From NCBI RefSeq assembly GCF_030268885.1, contig NZ_BSSA01000018.1, positions 109,590-173,589 on the forward strand: a stretch of DNA of 64,000 nucleotides, written 5' to 3'. The stretch's first letter is position 1. Every line of letters begins with the position of its first letter. The notes beneath the pieces were generated by a model. That model worked only from the letters and a program-made list of their open reading frames with translations, had not been told where the DNA came from and did no database searches. Source of the DNA: Kitasatospora phosalacinea. Lineage in GTDB: Bacteria > Actinomycetota > Actinomycetes > Streptomycetales > Streptomycetaceae. Shown here piece by piece: positions 10,384 through 18,512 of the stretch. The translations under genes and the position numbers were made by a program.

Positions 10384-11133
10384 TCAGCCCTTGGCGGTGG
10401 TGATGCCGGTGACGTTGACCGGGGTCGCGGGCGCGCCGTCGCCGCCACCGCCCTGGACACCGGCGGCGGCGATCTTCTGCAGCACGTCCAGACCGCCGGT
10501 GATCTTGCCGAACGGGGTGTAGTTGGGCGGCAGTTGGGTGTCCTTGTAGACCAGGAAGAACTGGCTGCCGTTGGTGTTCGGCCCGGAGTTGGCCATCGCC
10601 ACGGTGCCCGCGGGGTAGGTCGCGCCGGTCAGGTTCTCGTCGGCGAACGAGTAGCCGGGGCCGCCCGATCCGGTGCCGGTCGGGTCGCCGCACTGCAGGA
10701 CGTAGATGCCCTCCGTGGTCAGCCGGTGACACTTGGTGCCGTCCCAGAACTGCTGACCGGCCAGGAACACGAAGGAGTTGACGGTGTGCGGGGCCTTCGC
10801 CGCGTCCAGGGTGAAGGTGACCTTGCCCGCCGAGGTGTCCATCGTCGCGGTGTACTGGGCGGCGGTGTCGATCGACATGGCCGGCTCGGCGGCCCACTGC
10901 TTGCCGCTGGCGGACGGGGAGGGCGCCGCGGACGCCGTCCTGTCCTTCTTCTTGTCCGAGTCGAACACGCCGCCGGCGACGGTCGCGACGCCGGCGACCA
11001 CCAGCACCGCCAGCACCGAGGCGACCACCGCGTTGCGCTTCCTGCGCTTGGCGGCGGCCTCCGCGCGGGCCTGCATCTGGCGCTCGTACTTCTCACGGGC
11101 GAGCTGCCGCCGCCGCTGTTCGCTGCTGACCAC
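10384..11133 (-). CDS. Membrane-anchored cyclophilin-type peptidyl-prolyl isomerase
   Basis: A 249-residue protein: a basic cytoplasmic head (EQRRRQLAREKYERQ, KRRKRN), one membrane helix at about 35-53, a linker, then a cyclophilin domain from about 84. The domain keeps family landmarks such as VNSFVFLAGQQFWDGTKCHR, ANSGPNTNGSQFF and PPNYTPFGKITGGLDVL. It probably assists folding of exported proteins outside the membrane. Phe of the usual FHR motif is Cys here (CHR), as in other actinobacterial members, so activity is likely but not certain. The GTG at 11133 is used because GGAGAG lies 7 bases upstream. The ATG at 11193 is unsupported. Confidence 0.9.
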   Translation of the reverse strand: MVSSEQRRRQLAREKYERQMQARAEAAAKRRKRNAVVASVLAVLVVAGVATVAGGVFDSDKKKDRTASAAPSPSASGKQWAAEPAMSIDTAAQYTATMDTSAGKVTFTLDAAKAPHTVNSFVFLAGQQFWDGTKCHRLTTEGIYVLQCGDPTGTGSGGPGYSFADENLTGATYPAGTVAMANSGPNTNGSQFFLVYKDTQLPPNYTPFGKITGGLDVLQKIAAAGVQGGGGDGAPATPVNVTGITTAKG

Positions 11134-11308
11134 CGGGCGTCTCTCCTGCCGGACTGTGGGAACGGGGGACTTGGTTTGTTGTGTGCGGATCATCGCACCC
11201 GCTGGCGGCCCAGTGTAAGGACCCCGCGCGTCAGTACGGGATCAGCTCGACATGAGAAACGGCTGAACGCGCCAGGTAACCGGTTCGCCCGCGGCCCGGT
11301 GGCGCCGG

Positions 11309-11314
11309 TAGGCT
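11309..11314 (+). promoter_or_regulatory. Candidate -10 for the metallo-hydrolase-hisS-aspS operon
   Basis: TAGGCT at 11309-11314 would start transcription near 11321, about 37 nt before the first gene. No clear -35 is visible. Confidence 0.4.
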
Positions 11315-11357
11315 GCGGGGGAAAAGCAGACCGCCGCCATGAAACGTAAGGACTCGC

Positions 11358-12065
11358 GTGTTCGTCGCCGGATTCCCCGCCGGGGCCTGGGGCACCAACT
11401 GCTACCTGGTCGCTCCCGCCGCCGGCGAGGAGTGCGTGATCGTCGATCCGGGCCACGAAGCGGCGCGCGGCGTCGAGGAGTTGGTCCGCGAGCACCGGCT
11501 CAAGCCGGTCGCGGTGCTGCTCACCCACGGGCACATCGACCACGTCGCCTCGGTCGTCCCGGTCTGCGGCGCGCGGGGCGTCCCCGCCTGGATCCACCCC
11601 GAGGACCGCTACATGCTGGCCGACCCGGAGAAGGCGCTCGGCCGCTCGCTCGGGCAGCAGCTGATGGGCTCGATCACCGTCGGCGAGCCGGACGACGTCC
11701 GCGAGTTGACCGACGGCGGCGTGCTGGAACTCGCCGGGCTGCAGCTCACCGTCGACCACGCCCCGGGCCATACCGGGGGGTCGGTGACGTTCAGGACGCC
11801 CGCCTCCCAGGACATCCCCCCGGTCCTGTTCTCGGGCGACCTGCTGTTCGCCGGCTCCATCGGGCGTACCGACCTCCCGGGCGGAGACAGCGCGGCGATC
11901 ATGCGCTCGCTGGCCCGGGTGTGCCTGCCCCTCGACGACGCGACCGTGGTGCTCTCCGGCCACGGCTCCCAGACCACCATCGGCCGAGAGCGCGCCACCA
12001 ACCCCTACCTCCAGCAGGCGGGCGGTGCGCAGGGCGCGCCGGCCTTCCCGCGACGAGGAATGTGA
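11358..12065 (+). CDS. MBL-fold metallo-hydrolase (glyoxalase II-like)
   Basis: A 235-residue metallo-beta-lactamase-fold hydrolase. The zinc motif THGHIDH is at about 56-62, with later ligand positions in VDHAPGHTGGS and the FSGDLLFAGSIGRTD loop, the layout of hydroxyacylglutathione hydrolase-like enzymes. In an organism that uses mycothiol, a thioester of that thiol is a possible substrate, but this is inference. The GTG start at 11358 has GTAAGGA upstream. Its stop touches hisS (GTGA at 12062-12065), so it leads the hisS-aspS operon. This placement next to hisS is common in actinobacteria. Confidence 0.88.
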   Translation: MFVAGFPAGAWGTNCYLVAPAAGEECVIVDPGHEAARGVEELVREHRLKPVAVLLTHGHIDHVASVVPVCGARGVPAWIHPEDRYMLADPEKALGRSLGQQLMGSITVGEPDDVRELTDGGVLELAGLQLTVDHAPGHTGGSVTFRTPASQDIPPVLFSGDLLFAGSIGRTDLPGGDSAAIMRSLARVCLPLDDATVVLSGHGSQTTIGRERATNPYLQQAGGAQGAPAFPRRGM

Positions 12066-12076
12066 CGGAAGAGAAG

Positions 12077-13342
12077 TTGAGCACCTTCACCGCCCCCAAG
12101 GGCACCTACGACCTGCTGCCCACGGTCAACTCGGCCGCCTACCTGGCGATCCGCGAGCGGCTGTCCGCGCCGCTGCGCCGGGCCGGGTACGGCTACGTCG
12201 AGACCCCGGTGTTCGAGGACGTCAAGCTGTTCTCCCGCGGCGTCGGCGAGTCCACCGACATCGTCACCAAGGAGATGTTCACCCTCACCAAGCGCAGCGA
12301 GGAGGACCTCGCGCTGCGCCCCGAGGGCACCGCCTCGGTGGTCCGCGCCGCGCTGGAGGCCAACCTCCACAAGCTCGGCAACCTGCCGGTCAAGCTCTGG
12401 TACTCCGGCAACTTCTACCGCTACGAGAAGCCGCAGAAGGGCCGCTACCGGCAGTTCTCCCAGGTCGGCGCGGAGGCGATCGGCGCCGAGGACCCGGCGC
12501 TGGACGCCGAGTTGATCATCCTGGCCGACGACGCCTTCCGCGCGCTCGGGCTGCGCGACTACCGCCTGCTGCTCAACTCGCTCGGCGACCAGCAGTGCCG
12601 CCCGGTCTACCGCACCGCGCTGGTCGGGTTCCTGGCCGGTCTCGACCTGGACGAGGAGACCCGCCGCCGCGCCGAGATCAACCCGCTGCGCGTCCTGGAC
12701 GACAAGCGCGAGGCCGTCCAGGCCCAGCTGGTGGACGCGCCCAAGCTGCGCGACTACCTGTGCGAGGACTGCAAGGCGTACGACGAGAAGGTCCGCGAGC
12801 TGCTCACCGCCGCGGGCGTCGCGTTCGTCGACGACCCCAAGCTGGTGCGCGGCCTGGACTACTACACCCGCACCACCTTCGAGTTCGTGCACGGCGGCCT
12901 GGGCGCGCAGTCCGCGATCGGCGGCGGCGGCCGCTACGACGGCCTGTCCGAGATGCTCGGCGGCCCGGCGCTGCCCTCGGTCGGCTGGGGCCTGGGCGTG
13001 GACCGCACCTTCCTCGCGCTGGAGGCCGAGGGCGTCGTCCTCGACCTGCCCGCCACCACCGAGGTGTACGCGGTGGCGCTCGGCGAGGAGGCCAAGAACG
13101 TGCTGTTCGCCAAGGTGGTCGAGCTGCGCCGGGCCGGCGTCGCCACCGACCTGGCCTTCGGCGTGAAGAGCATCAAGAACGCCATGAAGTCCGCCAACCG
13201 GTCGGGTGCGCGCTACGCCCTGATCGCGGGCGACCGGGACCTCGCCGAGGGCGTGGTCCAGCTCAAGGACATGGAGTCCGGCGAGCAGACCCCCGTCGCC
13301 CTTGAGGCGCTCGTCACCACCCTGAAGGAGAAGCAGCTGTGA
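12077..13342 (+). CDS. hisS: Histidyl-tRNA synthetase
   Basis: Class II synthetase that charges tRNA-His. The product (421 aa from this start) shows the class II motifs in RPEGTASVVRA and in GGGGRYDGLSEMLGG, plus the histidine-site segment LVRGLDYYTRTTFEF, and ends with an anticodon-binding domain. I prefer TTG at 12077 (MSTFTAPKGTYDLLP), which has GGAAGAG just upstream and matches the start remembered for streptomycete HisS. A GTG at 12062 that overlaps the preceding stop as GTGA is the alternative (426 aa), but its ribosome binding site would be only 1 base away. Confidence 0.95.
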   Translation: MSTFTAPKGTYDLLPTVNSAAYLAIRERLSAPLRRAGYGYVETPVFEDVKLFSRGVGESTDIVTKEMFTLTKRSEEDLALRPEGTASVVRAALEANLHKLGNLPVKLWYSGNFYRYEKPQKGRYRQFSQVGAEAIGAEDPALDAELIILADDAFRALGLRDYRLLLNSLGDQQCRPVYRTALVGFLAGLDLDEETRRRAEINPLRVLDDKREAVQAQLVDAPKLRDYLCEDCKAYDEKVRELLTAAGVAFVDDPKLVRGLDYYTRTTFEFVHGGLGAQSAIGGGGRYDGLSEMLGGPALPSVGWGLGVDRTFLALEAEGVVLDLPATTEVYAVALGEEAKNVLFAKVVELRRAGVATDLAFGVKSIKNAMKSANRSGARYALIAGDRDLAEGVVQLKDMESGEQTPVALEALVTTLKEKQL

Positions 13343-15129
13343 TCCGCACGCACGACGCAGGCACGCTCCGCGCGGAGCACGCCGGCACCACCGTCACCCT
13401 GGCCGGCTGGGTGGCCCGCCGCCGCGACCACGGCGGCGTGGCCTTCATCGACCTGCGGGACGCCTCGGGCACCGTGCAGGTCGTGGTCCGCGACCTGGAG
13501 TCGGTGCACGGGCTGCGCTCCGAGTACTGCGTGAAGGTGGTCGGCGAGGTCCGGGTCCGCCCCGAGGGCAACGAGAACCCGGAGATCCCGACCGGCGCGG
13601 TCGAGGTCGTCGTCGAGTCGATCGAGGTGCTGTCCGAGGCCGCGCCGCTGCCGTTCCAGGTCGCCGAGTACGAGCCCGGCTCGGTCAACGAGGAGGTGCG
13701 GCTGCGCTACCGCTACCTCGACCTGCGCCGCGAGGGCCCGGCCCGCGCGCTGCGGCTGCGCTCGAAGGTCAACCACATCATCCGCACGGTGATGGAGGAG
13801 AACGACTACCTCGACATCGAGACCCCGTACCTGACCCGCTCCACCCCCGAGGGCGCCCGCGACTTCCTCGTCCCGGTCCGCCTCCAGCCGGGCCACTGGT
13901 ACGCGCTGCCGCAGTCCCCGCAGCTGTTCAAGCAGCTGCTGATGGTGGCCGGCATGGAGCGGTACTACCAGATCGCCCGCTGCTTCCGCGACGAGGACTT
14001 CCGCGCCGACCGGCAGCCGGAGTTCACCCAGCTCGACATCGAGGCGTCCTTCGTCGACCAGGAGGACGTGCTGGCCCTCGGCGAGAAGATCGTCGGCCGG
14101 ATCTGGAAGGAGGTGCACGGGTACGAGATCCCCAACCCGCTGCCCCGCCTCTCCTACGCCGACGCCATGGCGCGCTACGGCTCCGACAAGCCGGACGTCC
14201 GCTTCGGCCAGGAGCTGACCGACCTCACCGAGTACTTCAAGGGCACCGAGTTCCGGGTCTTCCAGGCGCCGTACGTCGGCGCGGTCGTGATGCCCGGCGG
14301 CGCCTCGCAGCCCCGCAAGCAGCTCGACGCCTGGCAGGACTGGGCGAAGGCCCGCGGCGCCCGCGGCCTCGCGTACGTCCTGGTGGACGCCGAGACCGGC
14401 GAGCTGCGCGGCCCGGTCGCCAAGAACCTGTCCGAGGAGCACCTGTCCGGCCTGGCCGCCGCCGCGGGCGCCAAGCCCGGCGACGCGGTGTTCTTCGCCG
14501 CGGGCAAGAAGACCGCCTCGCAGGAACTGCTCGGCGCCGCCCGCCTGGAGATCGGCCGCCGCTGCAACCTGATCGACGAGTCCCAGTGGGCCTTCCTCTG
14601 GGTCGTGGACTTCCCGATGTTCGAGCCGATCGAGGACGACAAGGGCGAGTTCCAGGGCTGGCACGCGGTGCACCACCCCTTCACCGCGCCGACCGCCGAG
14701 TCGCTCGCCACCTTCGACACCGACCCGGGCAGCGCGCTCTCCAACGCGTACGACCTGGTGCTCAACGGCTCGGAGCTGGGCGGTGGTTCGATCCGCATCC
14801 ACCAGCGCGAGGTGCAGAAGCGGGCGTTCGACGCGATCGGCCTGTCCGAGGAGGAGGCCGCCGCGCAGTTCGGCTTCCTGCTGGACGCCTTCAACTACGG
14901 CCCGCCGCCGCACGGCGGCATCGCGCTCGGCCTGGACCGCGTGGTCACCCTGCTGGGCGGCTACGACACCATCCGGGACGTCATCGCCTTCCCGAAGACC
15001 TCCACCGGCGGCGACCCGCTGACCGGCGCCCCCACCGCCATCACCCCGGCCCAGCGCCGCGAGGCGGGCGTGGACGCCCAGCCCAAGGCCAAGGAGACCG
15101 CCAAGGCCGAGGCCGAGCCGACCGCCTGA
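13339..15129 (+). CDS. aspS: Aspartyl-tRNA synthetase
   Basis: Class II synthetase with an N-terminal OB-fold anticodon-binding domain (GWVARRRDHGGVAFIDLRD), the catalytic core (motif 2 in RCFRDEDFRADRQPEFTQLDIE, motif 3 in GIALGLDRVV) and the bacterial GAD insertion (about 310-420). It has 596 residues, the normal bacterial length. The GTG start overlaps the hisS stop as GTGA, so two tRNA synthetases are translationally coupled. Whether it also charges tRNA-Asn (non-discriminating form) cannot be told by eye. The C-terminus carries a short Lys/Ala/Glu tail. Confidence 0.95.
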   Translation: MIRTHDAGTLRAEHAGTTVTLAGWVARRRDHGGVAFIDLRDASGTVQVVVRDLESVHGLRSEYCVKVVGEVRVRPEGNENPEIPTGAVEVVVESIEVLSEAAPLPFQVAEYEPGSVNEEVRLRYRYLDLRREGPARALRLRSKVNHIIRTVMEENDYLDIETPYLTRSTPEGARDFLVPVRLQPGHWYALPQSPQLFKQLLMVAGMERYYQIARCFRDEDFRADRQPEFTQLDIEASFVDQEDVLALGEKIVGRIWKEVHGYEIPNPLPRLSYADAMARYGSDKPDVRFGQELTDLTEYFKGTEFRVFQAPYVGAVVMPGGASQPRKQLDAWQDWAKARGARGLAYVLVDAETGELRGPVAKNLSEEHLSGLAAAAGAKPGDAVFFAAGKKTASQELLGAARLEIGRRCNLIDESQWAFLWVVDFPMFEPIEDDKGEFQGWHAVHHPFTAPTAESLATFDTDPGSALSNAYDLVLNGSELGGGSIRIHQREVQKRAFDAIGLSEEEAAAQFGFLLDAFNYGPPPHGGIALGLDRVVTLLGGYDTIRDVIAFPKTSTGGDPLTGAPTAITPAQRREAGVDAQPKAKETAKAEAEPTA

Positions 15130-15144
15130 CGGTCCGTCACAAGA

Positions 15145-15163
15145 CCCGTCCGATCCTGACGGG
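15145..15163 (+). terminator. Weak hairpin after aspS
   Basis: CCCGTC (15145-15150) pairs with GACGGG (15158-15163) 15 bp after the aspS stop. The stem is short and lacks a U-tract, so this is a low-confidence terminator. Confidence 0.35.
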
Positions 15164-15218
15164 GCATCACAGAGATCACGATTTGTTCCGGCCCCGGCCG
15201 GTGCGCGCCCGCCAGGAG

Positions 15219-15281
15219 TAGGCTGCCACCGCCCGGGGCCGGAACGCTGCACCACCCGGAACGCTGCACAACGGGGTGCAG
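15219..15281 (+). promoter_or_regulatory. Candidate promoter and repeat cluster before the GNAT gene
   Basis: TAGGCT (15219-15224) could be a -10. Downstream the 12-mer GGAACGCTGCAC occurs twice in direct orientation (15241-15252 and 15258-15269). The second copy can also pair with GTGCAG (15276-15281). The cluster lies in the predicted leader and may be an operator. Confidence 0.4.
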
Positions 15282-15300
15282 AGCGCAAGAAGGGTCGAGG

Positions 15301-15807
15301 ATGACCGTACGAACCAGAGTGGAACTCCCCTCCGACACCGCCGAGACCCGGCGGGTGCACATGGCGGCCTTCCCAGGCCCCGAAGAGGCGGACCTGGTGG
15401 ACGCGCTGCGCCGCGACGCCGCCTGGCTGCCCGCCCTGTCCCTGGTGGCGGTGGACGAGCGCGAGGTCGTCATCGGGCACGCGCTGCTCACCCGGCTGCG
15501 GATCGGCAACGGCAAGGGCCTCGCGCTGGCGCCCGTCGCGGTCGCCCCCGAGTGGCAGCGCAAGGGCGTCGGCACCGCCGTGGTGCGGGCCGCCCTGGAG
15601 GCGGCCGCCGAGGCCGGGGAGCGCGTCGTGGTGGTGCTCGGCGACCCGGGCTACTACGGCCGGTTCGGCTTCACCCCGGCCTCCGGGCACCGGATCACCG
15701 GGCCGTTCGACGTCCCCGACGGGTACTTCCAGGCCCTGCGGCTGCCCGGCGCCGACGGCGCCCCGCACGGCGTGTGCCGCTACCCCGCGCCGTTCGCCGA
15801 GGTCTGA
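15301..15807 (+). CDS. GNAT-family N-acetyltransferase
   Basis: A 168-residue acetyltransferase. The acetyl-CoA loop is PEWQRKGVGTAVVRAALEAA (a Q/RxxGxG/A pattern) and is followed by VVVLGDPGYYGRFGF, the pattern of the YhbS-like group of GNAT enzymes. The substrate is unknown. The ATG at 15301 follows AAGAAGGGTCGAGG. The gene runs toward a LysR gene and their 3' ends overlap by 28 bp on opposite strands. It may be an independent gene rather than a LysR target. Confidence 0.85.
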   Translation: MTVRTRVELPSDTAETRRVHMAAFPGPEEADLVDALRRDAAWLPALSLVAVDEREVVIGHALLTRLRIGNGKGLALAPVAVAPEWQRKGVGTAVVRAALEAAAEAGERVVVVLGDPGYYGRFGFTPASGHRITGPFDVPDGYFQALRLPGADGAPHGVCRYPAPFAEV

Positions 15808-16745
15808 GCCCCCGTTCCCGCAGGTGACCGGCCGCCACCGGTCGCCCGGAACTGCACCTCGAGGTGCAGCCGACAGGACTCCGTGAACGCCTCCATGGCC
15901 GGTGTCGCCGCCCGGCCGGGCAGTCGGAACAGCCCCACCAGGCTCGGGCTCAGCCCGTGCACCGGCAGGCAGCGCACGTCCGGACGGCCCGCCCAGCGCC
16001 CCACCGAGCGCGGTGCGAACCCCACCCCCTGCCCGCAGGCCACCGCGGCCATCCACTCGTCCGAGTTGTGCGCCACCGCCCCGATCCGGGCCGGCCGCCC
16101 GCCGCGGTCCGGCGCGCCCAGCCAGTAGTCCCGCCAGACCCCGGCCTGCTCCGGGACGGCCACGAACGGCTCGTCCCACAGCTCCGCCGCGTCCACCGCG
16201 GACCGGGCCGCCAGCCGGTGGTCGGCCGCCAGCACCACCCAGCGCTCCTCGGTGCCCAGCAGCACGTGCGCGTACCGCTCGGTCATCGAGGCCGGGGCGT
16301 GCCACAGCGCCAGGTCCAGCTCGCCCGAGGCCAGGCCGGAGGACTCGTCGAACCAGTTGTTCTGCCGCATCCGCACCCGCCAGCCCGGCATCCGGCGGGC
16401 GAAGTCCTCCACCGCGGCCCGGCCCAGCAGGTTGATCGTCGACCCCTCGAAGCCCACCCGCAGCTCCCCGCCCGCCTCGGCCGCCGCCCGCCGGGTCGCC
16501 CGCAGCGCCTCCTCCCAGCCCGCCAGCAGCGGCGCGGCGTGCGCCAGCAGCTCCGCGCCCGCGGCCGTCGGCGCCACCCCGGCCCGCGAGCGGCGGAACA
16601 GCTCCACCCCCAACTCCCGCTCCAGCGCCCGCACCTGCTTGGTCAGCGTCGGCTGGCTCACCCCCAGCCGGGCCGCGGCCGAGGTCAGCTGCCCCTCCTC
16701 GCCGACCACCGCCAGGTAACGCAACATCCGGGTGTCCACGTCCAT
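15780..16745 (-). CDS. LysR-family transcriptional regulator
   Basis: A 321-residue regulator with an N-terminal winged helix-turn-helix (residues 1-60, MLRYLAVVGEEGQLTSAAARLGVSQPTLTKQVR) and a LysR substrate-binding domain from about 88. The target genes and co-inducer are unknown. The upstream side faces the PPK2 gene across about 200 bp. A perfect 12-bp palindrome lies 17 bp before the start and may be an autoregulatory site. The C-terminus overlaps the end of the convergent GNAT gene. Confidence 0.9.
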   Translation of the reverse strand: MDVDTRMLRYLAVVGEEGQLTSAAARLGVSQPTLTKQVRALERELGVELFRRSRAGVAPTAAGAELLAHAAPLLAGWEEALRATRRAAAEAGGELRVGFEGSTINLLGRAAVEDFARRMPGWRVRMRQNNWFDESSGLASGELDLALWHAPASMTERYAHVLLGTEERWVVLAADHRLAARSAVDAAELWDEPFVAVPEQAGVWRDYWLGAPDRGGRPARIGAVAHNSDEWMAAVACGQGVGFAPRSVGRWAGRPDVRCLPVHGLSPSLVGLFRLPGRAATPAMEAFTESCRLHLEVQFRATGGGRSPAGTGAQTSANGAG

Positions 16746-16761
16746 GCCACCAGGTTATGGA

Positions 16762-16773
16762 CCAATGCATTGG
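16762..16773. promoter_or_regulatory. 12-bp palindrome upstream of the LysR gene
   Basis: CCAATGCATTGG is a perfect palindrome centred about 22 bp upstream of the LysR start codon, in an AT-richer patch. It is a candidate LysR operator. Confidence 0.4.
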
Positions 16774-16822
16774 ACCCGGCCCCCAGGGGTGTCGCACAGT
16801 TGTCCGGCCTTCCCCGGCGCGA

Positions 16823-16857
16823 CCGGCACCGGCGGTACGGGGGGCCGCCGGTGCCGG
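16823..16857. terminator. 13-bp hairpin in a divergent intergenic region
   Basis: CCGGCACCGGCGG (16823-16835) pairs perfectly with CCGCCGGTGCCGG (16845-16857). It lies between two divergent genes, where no transcript should normally end. It could insulate one promoter from antisense transcription. Confidence 0.5.
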
Positions 16858-16943
16858 ACCGGGGGAAGGCGCTCGACCTGCGCGGAGGCCCGCAGCGGCT
16901 TAGCCTGAGGGATCGTCAACGGCGCGGTGAGCGGAGGCACGCA

Positions 16944-17831
16944 GTGGCGGCGAGCAAGGGCGACAGGGCGAGCAAGGGCGGCAAGGCGAGCAAGGGCGAC
17001 ACGGCGGGGAAGAGGACCGGCCGGGTCAAGCGGATGCCCAAGAAGGTCTACGAGGACGAACTGCTCCGCCTCCAGGGCGAGCTGGTCAAGCTGCAGGAGT
17101 GGGTCCGCACCGAGGGCGTCCGGATGGTCGTCGTCTTCGAGGGCCGCGACGCGGCGGGCAAGGGCGGCGCGATCAAGCGCGTCACCGAGTACCTCAACCC
17201 CCGGGTCGCCCGGATCGCCGCCCTCCCCGCCCCCACCGAGCGCCAGCGCGGCCAGTGGTACTTCCAGCGTTACGTCGAGCAGCTCCCGGCCGCCGGCGAG
17301 ATGGTCCTGTTCGACCGCTCCTGGTACAACCGGGCCGGCGTCGAGAAGGTGATGGGCTTCTGCACCGACGAGGAGTACTGGCAGTTCCTGCACCAGTGCC
17401 CCACCTTCGAACGGATGCTGGTCGAGGCGGGCATCCTGCTGCGCAAGTACTGGTTCTCGGTCAGCGACGTCGAGCAGGAGCGCCGCTTCCGCGACCGGCT
17501 CGACGACCCGATGCGGCAGTGGAAGCTCTCCCCGATGGACGTCGAGTCCCTCACCCGTTGGGAGGACTACTCGCGGGCCAAGGACGAGATGTTCGTCTAC
17601 ACCGACATCCCCGACTCGCCCTGGAACGTCGTCGAGAGCGACGACAAGCGCCGCGCCCGCCTCAACATGATCGCCCACCTGCTCTCCACCGTCCCGTACC
17701 ACGAGGTCGTCAAGCCCGCCGTCACCCTGCCGCCCCGCCCCGGGCCCCGCGGCTACCAGCGGCCCCCGCGCGACCTCCAGAAGTACGTCTTCGACCACGC
17801 CGCGACGGTGCTGGCGCAGTCCGGGCAGTAG
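16944..17831 (+). CDS. ppk2: Polyphosphate kinase 2 family protein
   Basis: Transfers phosphate between polyphosphate and nucleotides. The 295-residue product has Walker A GRDAAGKGG (about 67-75), the lid/base segment DRSWYNRAGVE (about 125) and KYWFSVSDVEQERRF, all typical of PPK2. A Lys/Ser/Gly-rich head of about 30 residues precedes the domain. With one domain it should be class I, favouring NDP phosphorylation, but the nucleotide preference is inference. The GTG at 16944 has CGGAGG well placed. The -10 of the next gene begins in its stop codon. Confidence 0.92.
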   Translation: MAASKGDRASKGGKASKGDTAGKRTGRVKRMPKKVYEDELLRLQGELVKLQEWVRTEGVRMVVVFEGRDAAGKGGAIKRVTEYLNPRVARIAALPAPTERQRGQWYFQRYVEQLPAAGEMVLFDRSWYNRAGVEKVMGFCTDEEYWQFLHQCPTFERMLVEAGILLRKYWFSVSDVEQERRFRDRLDDPMRQWKLSPMDVESLTRWEDYSRAKDEMFVYTDIPDSPWNVVESDDKRRARLNMIAHLLSTVPYHEVVKPAVTLPPRPGPRGYQRPPRDLQKYVFDHAATVLAQSGQ

Positions 17832-17834
17832 GGT
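17829..17834 (+). promoter_or_regulatory. -10 element for a leaderless YciO-family mRNA
   Basis: TAGGGT (17829-17834) begins with the PPK2 stop codon and ends 7 nt before the ATG at 17841. No ribosome binding site is present, so the transcript probably starts at the A of ATG. Confidence 0.5.
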
Positions 17835-17840
17835 CGAGCA

Positions 17841-18461
17841 ATGGCGAAGTACTTCGACGTGCACCCCGAGACGCCCCAGCCGCGCACCATCTCCACCGTG
17901 GTCGCGAGCATCCGGGACGGCGCCCTCATCGCGTACCCCACCGACTCCTGTTTCGCCCTCGGCTGCCGCCTGGACAACCGCGAGGGACTGGACCGCATCC
18001 GCACCATCCGGCGGCTCGACGAGCGCCACCACTTCACCCTGATGTGCGAGGACTTCGCCCAGCTCGGGAAGTTCGCCCAGCTCGACAACAACGTCTTCCG
18101 CGCGGTCAAGGCCGCCACCCCCGGCAGCTACACCTTCATCCTCCCCGCCACCAAGGAGGTGCCGCGCCGGCTCCTCCACCCCAAGAAGAAGACCGTCGGC
18201 GTCCGCATCCCCGACCACGCCGTCACCCGGGCCCTGCTGGCCGAACTCGGCGAACCGCTGGTCTCCAGCACCCTGCTGCTGCCCGGCGAGGAGGAGCCGA
18301 TGACCCAGGGCTGGGAGATCAAGGAGAGCCTCGACCACGTGCTCGACGCGGTCGTCGACTCCGGCGAGTGCGGGACGGTGCCGACGACGGTCGTCGACTT
18401 CTCGGACGGGGTGGCGGAGATCGTCCGGTACGGGGCGGGGGACCCGGAGCGCTTCGAGTAG
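17841..18461 (+). CDS. yciO: YciO/YrdC/Sua5-family protein (YciO branch)
   Basis: A 206-residue protein of the threonylcarbamoyl-AMP synthase superfamily. It shows the nucleotide-binding core (YPTDSCFALGC, RHHFTLMCEDFAQL, TVGVRIPDH). The SxN motif of true TsaC is replaced by VSSTLLLPGEE, which is the YciO form, so its role in tRNA t6A synthesis is doubtful. The ATG at 17841 is 9 bp after the PPK2 stop and is probably translated from a leaderless mRNA. Confidence 0.85.
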   Translation: MAKYFDVHPETPQPRTISTVVASIRDGALIAYPTDSCFALGCRLDNREGLDRIRTIRRLDERHHFTLMCEDFAQLGKFAQLDNNVFRAVKAATPGSYTFILPATKEVPRRLLHPKKKTVGVRIPDHAVTRALLAELGEPLVSSTLLLPGEEEPMTQGWEIKESLDHVLDAVVDSGECGTVPTTVVDFSDGVAEIVRYGAGDPERFE

Positions 18462-18500
18462 CGGAACGGGGAGGGGCGGGGAACTGTCGGAGCCGTCGCA

Positions 18501-18506
18501 TAGGCT
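18501..18506 (+). promoter_or_regulatory. -10 element for a leaderless rarA mRNA
   Basis: TAGGCT (18501-18506) ends 7 nt before the GTG at 18513 and no ribosome binding site precedes that start. Confidence 0.5.
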
Positions 18507-18512
18507 CGTGGC

